From assembly GCF_023065955.2 (NCBI RefSeq), contig NC_079873.1:11918566-11982565 (forward strand): a stretch of 64,000 bases of DNA. Reading direction: 5' to 3'. This stretch comes from Ursus arctos. Taxonomy: Eukaryota > Chordata > Mammalia > Carnivora > Ursidae. Below the pieces are notes generated by a model, which was not told the DNA's origin, ran no database searches, and was given only the letters and a program-made list of their open reading frames with translations. Shown here piece by piece: positions 57,542-64,000 of this stretch (the first letter of the stretch is position 1; each line of letters opens with the position of its first letter). The translations under genes and the position numbers were made by a program.

Positions 57542-59601
57542 GTAAGGGCCGGTGGCCAACTGGAGTGAGGGCCACAGCGGGGGCAGGCCGACTCAGGAGG
57601 GGCTGGGACCCTCCTCACACACCCTTGCCCTGCCACGCCAGGTCTCAGAGCCCGGACAGCTGTTGGTCCTGCGAGTATTGCTGGGGTCCCGGTACGGCTT
57701 TGTCTTTTCCCCCCTGCAGCCCCCTTCTAATATGGGAGTCACCAACCAGATGGCAGCACCTCCTTTAGGGTTATTGCACTTGCCGGGAAACAGCTGTCTG
57801 AGGGAATTGGGAGAGGGGCGTGAGGGCAGTTCCTTAGGAAGGAGTGTTGCCAGGGGTGGTTGGATGTGAATTAACTCAAAAAGTCCAGTCTCCTGTGAAG
57901 TAGCTGTAGACAGGGGTAAGGGCTACAAAATCTGAGATTGCAGTTACGGAAACCGAGGCGCAGCAAGCTGGGACTAACTTGGGTCTGGACTGTATTTCCC
58001 CCCCCCCCATCCGCCACCCGCTCCTATACCAGGGTCTGTGGACGGAGTCGGAGCCACCTCCAAGGCAGGGGATCAGCATCACAGCTGTGTCACGTGGACA
58101 GTTCTGAACCTCCTCCATTCTGCAATTACTTCTGGCCTTTTTGTTTTGTGCCCCGTCCCAGAACTGAAGGAGAACCGCTGAAGTACAAACGTTTTTGATA
58201 GTTACGAGTCTTTGTGGCATTGTTAAATGCTACTACCTTAAGGCTGGTGGCAATCCCTTAATACTAATGTAAGTGCCCTCCCCTCCCCTGTATTTTCCCT
58301 GGGAAAGTTTGAGAAATACAAGAAGTTAATGTGCACATCTTAATTTGGTTAGAACTTGTTCTCTCCCAGCCACTGAAAACTAACTTGCTTTCTGCTTCTT
58401 CTTCGTCCTTTACTGCTAATCTGGCCATCTCTTCTCTGTTATTAAAAACCTTGCTGGAATAAGGAGAGGAGTAGGCAGATTTCTCTCATGAGGGAAGCTG
58501 CTCCAGACCCTACCCCTTATCTGCCCCTGCACATCCCTCAGAGTGGTCACTGTTCATGGATATGTTGGAAATGGAAAACCTTTCAGTTATCAGGCCTTTC
58601 TCAGATAATTTTTATGTCAGAACCAGGACTGAAATTCACGGAAAGGCCAAGATCAGCAAGGGCACCATTCTCTGGGCCTGTACACACCTTTCCTGTTCTC
58701 CCTGGAGCCAGTCAAAAGGTTGTGACCACTCACAGTTGGGACTCAAATAAAGACTGAGTGAGTTGTGAGTGAATGAGTGAACTTGAATATTTTGGAAATC
58801 TGATGGGAGGAGGAAAATTCATTTCATCTCATTGGCAGCACTGGGGCACTTAGTTGCAGCACACAAAACAGTTACTAGAAATGTATTTTGAAACCTCTGG
58901 CAACCCCAGATTGTGATCATGATTTTGGGGGAAGAAGTAGGTGAGAGGAAGAAGCTCAGCTTTCTCAGTGGGACAAGACAGCATAACCCCTGATTTACAT
59001 TTCAGGGTTTTTCAAAAGACTGGCTTCTTTGAACTCAGGAGGTGAGAAAACGAAGGGTCAGTCTGATGAGAATCAAGGAATCTTTTTCAATGTAATTGTA
59101 ACTTTTAGTTAGAGTACTTTTTTTTCTGTCTATTTTGTATATGTATAAATGGCTTAATCAGGCAGAGTTCAAACTACAGTTGACCCCTGAACAACACAGG
59201 GATTAGGGGTGCCGACCCCCTGCCCAGTTGAAACTCTACCTATAACTTGATTCCCTAAAAACATAACTACTAATAGCCTACTGTTGGTCAAAAACCTTAC
59301 CAATAACATAGTCAATTAACACCTATTTTATATGTTATACGTATGGTATACTATATTCTTACAATAAAGTAAGGGAGAGTAAAGAAAATATGATTAGGAA
59401 AATCAGAGGGAAGAGAAAATATATTTATTCATTGGGGGAAAAAAACCCCACATATAAATGGAGCTGTGTTGTTCAAGGGTCAGCATTACCTGTCATTTAA
59501 TGAATACATAATTTATGAATGATTCTTTAAAGGCTTTTAGAATTTTTTCTTTTTTCACACATTTCTAAGTCTGCAAAACAGTGGATAAAGGACATGTTAG
59601 G

Positions 59602-59800
59602 GGGCGCCTGGGTGGCGCAGTCGTTAAGCATCTGCCTTTGGCTCAGGGCGTGATCCTGGCGTTCCCGGATCGAGCCCCACGTCAGGCTCCTCTGCTGGGA
59701 GCCTGCTTCTTCCTCTCCCACTCCCCCTGCTTGTGTTCCCTCTCTCGCTGGCTGTCTCTCTCTGTCTAATAAGTAAATAAATAAATCTTAAAAAAAATAA
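59602..59800 (+). mobile_element. CAN-SINE with perfect target duplication
   Basis: GGGGCGCCTGGGTGGCGCAG start, AATAAGTAAATAAATAAATC tail. ATAAAGGACATGTTAG flanks it on both sides. It lies in the part of this copy absent from the pseudogene copy. Confidence 0.96.
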
Positions 59801-60689
59801 ATAAAGGACATGTTAGTAAAAGCCGAGGACATACATAAATAATTAGTGATAGCAAAGGCATATAGTACAAAAAACGTAGCACTCATGGGGCCCATCCAGG
59901 CTACAGCTCCATCTTAAAAGACAAACTTGAGTAAGGACAGATTTTCTGTGAAATCTGGTAAGGTATGCTAGTAGTTTATTGTTATGTATAACGTATGGTA
60001 AACATTATTTGTGGTTTTATAAGCTTAGATTTTATGAGATCCATAGGTAAATTTAAATGACCACCTATCAATAAATTATAATTTTAATGTAACAGAGTGG
60101 ATTGGCTTTGGGCTTTAGCATAAATAATCTCATGGATTGCTACAAGTATTGTAGCCTAGAATTAGCTAAATTGAATTTCTGTTTATTTGGATTTTCCTGG
60201 AACCTTCCTCACTGCTGACATTCCATGCTCTGTTCCTTCCTTGATTGTCTTTGACTGCTCTTTCTGTCTCCTGGCCTCCTTACTCCCATTTTGTCAGGCT
60301 CCCTCTATACACATGTTACTCCTGGGGGAAGGGGCGGGGATTTTCCTTCTCTTTCTAGCCTTGTGACTTCTCCTGATCACCAGAGCTGTCCTGCCAACTC
60401 TCTTCTAGACTTTTCCTCTCACTGTCCCCTTGGACCTCAAACCCATAGGATTAGCAGGAAGACTGTCCTCTTTCCCTTCCCACTGGCTCCTTTTGCCAGC
60501 TTGTTTCTCTCTTCAGGCATTCATCCTCATTCTACCACCAGCGTGATCCAGCCATAACATCATGGGGCCTTCTTCACCTTCTTCCCTTCTCTCTTCTCCA
60601 GTTGAGTGCCAAATCCTATGTTTTTTACCAAAATGGCAATCTCTTGAATACAAAGAACTTTGGTCCATCGCTACTGTCACTGTCTGGTT

Positions 60690-61870
60690 CAGTGCTTCAT
60701 ATTGTCTCACTTGGATTACTGGAATTTCATTTCAAACTCATATTCCCAAATCTGAACTACTGATGTCCCACCTAAAACCTGTTCTGTACACTGTGGTCCT
60801 CATCTCAGTTCTTGGCAACTCCACCCTTCCAGTTGTTTAGGCCAAGAATCATCTAGCCATCCTTGACTCCTTTCTCTCACATCTTATGGGCAGTCTCTCC
60901 AAGATATAGCCAACGCCCAACCCGTTTTCACCATCTCCGCTATGACATCTTTTGTTCCAAGCCCCCAGATTATCCTGAATGATCTCCCTGCTGCTTTCTT
61001 GCTTCCTATTCCAGTTGATTTCCAGTAGGTCAGCCTGAATGATCTTTTAAAAATACACATCAGATGGTGTCCCTCCTATTCTTCCAAAACTCCACTGTGT
61101 CCTGATTTCGCTTAGAGCAGTGGTTTCCAATCAGAGGTGATTCCCCTTTTCCAATGCACATCTGCGGCATCTGGAGACATTTTTGGTTGTCACAGTTGGA
61201 GGGAGGGTGCCACTGGCAACTAATGGGTAGAGGCCAGGGATGCTGCTAAACCTCCTACATCATATAGGACACACCGCAAAGAGTTTTCTGGTCAAATGTC
61301 AATCATGTCAAGGTTGAGAAACCCTGAGTAGGAGGAAAAAACCTTTACAGTGGCCTAGAAATATACAGGATCTGGCATCCATGACCTCTCCACCTTCTCT
61401 CCTACTACCCTCCTCCTAGTGCACTCTATTCCTGCCATGCTGGCCTCCTTCCTATCCCCTTGTATGTGCCAGACGCGCTCCCACTTCAGGGTCTTTGCAC
61501 AGGCAATTCCCTCCTGGAGTACCCTTCCTCCTGATAGCTCTGTTACTAATTCCTTCATTTCCTTCAACCTTTTGCTCAAATCTCACCTTCTCAATAAGGC
61601 CTCCTTTGAGCAACTTATTTTAAATGCAACGCTCCTTTCCCAGTGACAATCCAACTTCACCTTATCCTGCTCTACTTTTCACTGAATATATTTTAATTGT
61701 CTGTACAACTGACTTATGTATTACACTGCTGTTTATTGTCTGTCTCCCCCTACTAGAATGTAAGTTCCACAAGGGTAGGGACTTTGTTTTAGCCCCGCAA
61801 TGATCCTAGAACAGTGTGTGGCATTTAATAGACATTTGGTTGATGTCCTGATGAATAAAAAGATAAAAGA
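60690..61870 (+). mobile_element. L2 LINE 3' portion, copy B
   Basis: Same phrases and order as the copy at 940-2,120, interrupted at the same base by a MER20-like element, so both insertions predate the duplication of the locus or were copied by conversion. Confidence 0.75.
61117..61327 (+). mobile_element. MER20-like element (copy B)
   Basis: Counterpart of the element at 1,369-1,579, with three substitutions seen between them. Confidence 0.75.
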
Positions 61871-62319
61871 GTGGTGGATTGAATGAAGGATGGTTGAAGG
61901 AATCTCCTTGTCACTGACCTTCTCGGCTCCACTCTGCCCACTCCGTTCCATCCTGTGCTGTGCACACGGGGTCATCAGAAACCACCCTGTATATATGGAA
62001 CAAGACCTGAGGGTCTTCCAGTCTCTTGGAAATTGATATTCTTCAAGTTAATCTCAAATCCCCATCTGGTCCTGCCTTCCATTGCATCCCCTGGGCATCT
62101 GCATGGTCAGCGCCTTAACAAATATTCATAACAGACTTGGGATGATGGGAAGCTCAGATACACTTGGCTTTGTTACAAAACAGGGTTTGTTTTTTTTTGT
62201 CTAAACACACAAAAAGTTATCTTCAGAGTCTGTGTCCACTGCTGTGAGGTCAGCATCATTCTTAGACAGAGGTTCAGATTTCCATAGCACGACATGCAAC
62301 CCCCCATTGGGTGGGTTTT

Positions 62320-62516
62320 TTTTTTTTAAGATTTTTTAATTTATTTGACAGAGAGAGACAGCCAGCGAGAGAGGGAACACAAGCAGGGGGAGTGAGAAAG
62401 GATGAAGCAGGCTCCCAGCAGAGCAGGGAGCCTGATGTGGGGCTCCATCCCAGGACCCTGGGATCACGCCCTGAGCTCAAGGCAGACGCTTAACGACTGA
62501 GCCACCCAGGCGCCCC
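62320..62516 (-). mobile_element. CAN-SINE, antisense
   Basis: T run, AAGATTTTTTAATTTATTTG, body GCAGGGGGAGTGAGAAAGGA, end GCCACCCAGGCGCCCC. TGGGTGGGTTTTTT is duplicated on both sides. Confidence 0.95.
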
Positions 62517-63309
62517 TGGGTGGGTTTTTTGAAGGAGGATGAAGGAGAGGGTGAGGTGATGTCAGGCCATCTGGAGCTTTTGTGTACCTCTAGCCCTAGA
62601 GAGTCGGTCTGGAAGTGGGCAGGAGACAGTTCCTCTGGGCTAGGTGTCATCAGCCTCCAGGCAGCATGACCGCGGAGTGCAGGGCAGTCCCCAAAGGCGT
62701 GACCACAGCCCTGGCTGTCTGTGGAGCTAGACCAAGGATCAGTCCCCCAGACTTCTCTGGCACCATGCTAACATGCCTCAAATCCCCATAGAGCCCCTTA
62801 TGCAGGGACAAGTGCGTGCCTACTTGTCTGTTCAACTCCCTTGGCAGTTGGGCATGCCTTCTGCTGTGTCTTATTACAACTTTCCCTTTGAAGGACAAAC
62901 CAGCATATCCCGTCTTTTGAGTATATGTTGTACTTGTCATTCTCTTCCTGGGAATTACTAAGTCTCTTTTTCCATCTAGATTGTAAGCAAGAAAGGAGTC
63001 CCTTTCCACATCTTTGCCAACCTCCCTCTGTTACTGGGATTATTGAATAAACCCAAGGTTCTGGCCATTTCAACCCTAACTGTCCTCTCCAGCCTTGAGT
63101 CCTAAACACCCCTGCCTCCCCAAATGTCCTCCTAATCCCTGACATTACCCCTGTCTTATCTCTCTACCTTTCTTCTCCTGTTAAAATTGTCTGTCTCCTC
63201 TGACACATGATTTAGATGCTGCCCTCTCCTGAAACTTAGAGCCTCTGCCCTCTGTGTTCTCACTGAATTAAGTCAGAGCTGTCATCACATCTGGCTTTGA
63301 TTAAGAAGT
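62517..63309. other. Intron, nothing recognised
   Basis: Mixed-composition intron DNA without a supported exon or named repeat. Confidence 0.45.
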
Positions 63310-63640
63310 ATTTGTTTAATTATGCTAAGTGCAATAAGCCAGACTCAGGGAGAATATTGTATGAGTCCACTTACATGAAGTATCCAGAGTAGGCAAATAC
63401 CTAGAGACAGAAAGTAGAACAGAGGTTGCTGGGGGCTGGGGGGGTGGGGAGGAATGGGGAATTTTTGTTGAATGGGTATAGAATTTATGTTGGGGATGAT
63501 GAAAAAGTTTGGGGTATAGATACTGGTGATGGTTACACAACATCATGAATGTATTTCATGCCGCCAAATTGTATGCTTGAAAAAGGTTAAAATGATAAAT
63601 ATTATGTGTATTTTACCATACTATAAAATGGTGACTAAAA
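63310..63640 (+). mobile_element. L1 3' UTR fragment
   Basis: TTATGCTAAGTGCAATAAGC, GAGGTTGCTGGGGGCTGGGG, GATACTGGTGATGGTTACAC and CCAAATTGTATGCTTGAAAA follow the order of an old L1 3' end. Confidence 0.85.
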
Positions 63641-64000
63641 AAAATGGAGGTTTACTTGTTTAATAGTTTTTTAATAGATTGCAAGTTTGTGGGGATGGGG
63701 AGAAAACATGATTTTTTCGTCTTCACCCAACCCAGTGCTTTGCATGAGATAAATTACTCATTATTGCTTCAATTCAGGGATGGAAGTCAATGGAAAGAAG
63801 CAACAGAATTCAGGCAAGGTTTCCCCATACCTCTTAGCAATTTTTAAAATTTCATGTTATTGTCAAATGGATTTTATGAGAGAACCGTGTGTAGTTGAAA
63901 TTGTTTGATGTTATTATCTCAAAAGAAAAGAAAAAACATGAAATTAAAAATCGTCCCAAACTGCTATTTTCTTAGTGTTTGCATTTATAGCATGGGGAGC

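Larger units (their letters stand above)
60551..61983. repeat. Paralogous block B, ~99% identical to 803-2,235
   Basis: Mirror of block A with constant offset 59,748. It contains the same L2 (60,690-61,870) and the nested MER20 (61,117-61,327). Sequence immediately before 60,551 and after 61,983 drops to roughly 88-91% similarity to the other locus. Confidence 0.9.
57542..64000 (+). other. CA5B: Intron 1 of the presumed CA5B gene, continues beyond window
   Basis: No coding exon was recognised. 58,028-58,480 is a diverged match to 1-420, and 60,395-62,080 to 660-2,330. 58,800-60,340 has no counterpart in the pseudogene copy. The segment also holds two SINEs, an L2 with MER20 and an L1 3' end. 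A 9-C run lies at 57,999-58,007. Confidence 0.55.

Overview
This is nuclear DNA from a carnivoran mammal, most likely a caniform of the bear/seal/weasel group. The main evidence is fifteen tRNA-Lys-derived CAN-SINEs (GGGGCGCCTGGGTGGC head, CT-rich body, AAATAAATAAA tail), many with readable target-site duplications, plus carnivore-type L1 sequence. There are no prokaryotic features. Vertebrate exons are small islands in repeat-rich introns, and most open frames in the window are chance or repeat-derived.

Gene content is sparse. (1) From about 1 to 21,630 on the + strand lies a broken copy of the mitochondrial carbonic anhydrase gene CA5B. Five exons are recognisable (4,682-4,876; 13,948-14,159; 17,737-18,026; 20,370-20,428; 21,476-21,630). 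They keep splice sites but carry frameshifts, a SINE inserted inside one exon and a lost zinc-ligand histidine. The exon holding the other two zinc histidines and the last coding exon were not found. (2) At 26,168-26,887 there is an intact intronless POM121-like (nuclear pore membrane protein-like) reading frame in a GC-rich island. (3) At about 57,200-57,541 a CpG-rich promoter and a noncoding first exon with a good donor begin a second + strand gene. The DNA downstream of it is paralogous to the first bases of the window, so this is inferred to be the start of the intact CA5B gene, which continues beyond the window. The layout matches the human Xp22.2 order CA5BP1 then CA5B, so the window is probably X-linked.

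Region by region: 1-2,330 is intron 1 of the pseudogene copy, including an L2 element with a MER20 inside it. 2,330-25,150 is pseudogene intron and downstream DNA with SINEs, MaLR-like and L1 fragments. 25,860-27,300 is the POM121-like locus. 27,300-43,300 is intergenic repeat-rich DNA. 43,580-49,860 is a nearly full-length, decayed minus-strand L1. 50,080-53,900 is a large degenerate 20-21 bp tandem array followed by a composite repeat. 57,200-57,541 is the promoter. 57,542-64,000 is intron 1 of the second gene.

The most interesting structure is the paralogy between the two ends of the window. Positions 803-2,235 and 60,551-61,983 are about 99% identical without net indels, while their immediate flanks are only about 88-91% alike. 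That pattern suggests recent interlocus gene conversion between the pseudogene and the presumed functional gene. The tandem array at 50-52 kb, the related units after it, and the GC-box array at the promoter are the other structures worth checking. All family assignments are from reading and memory; no database search was possible.
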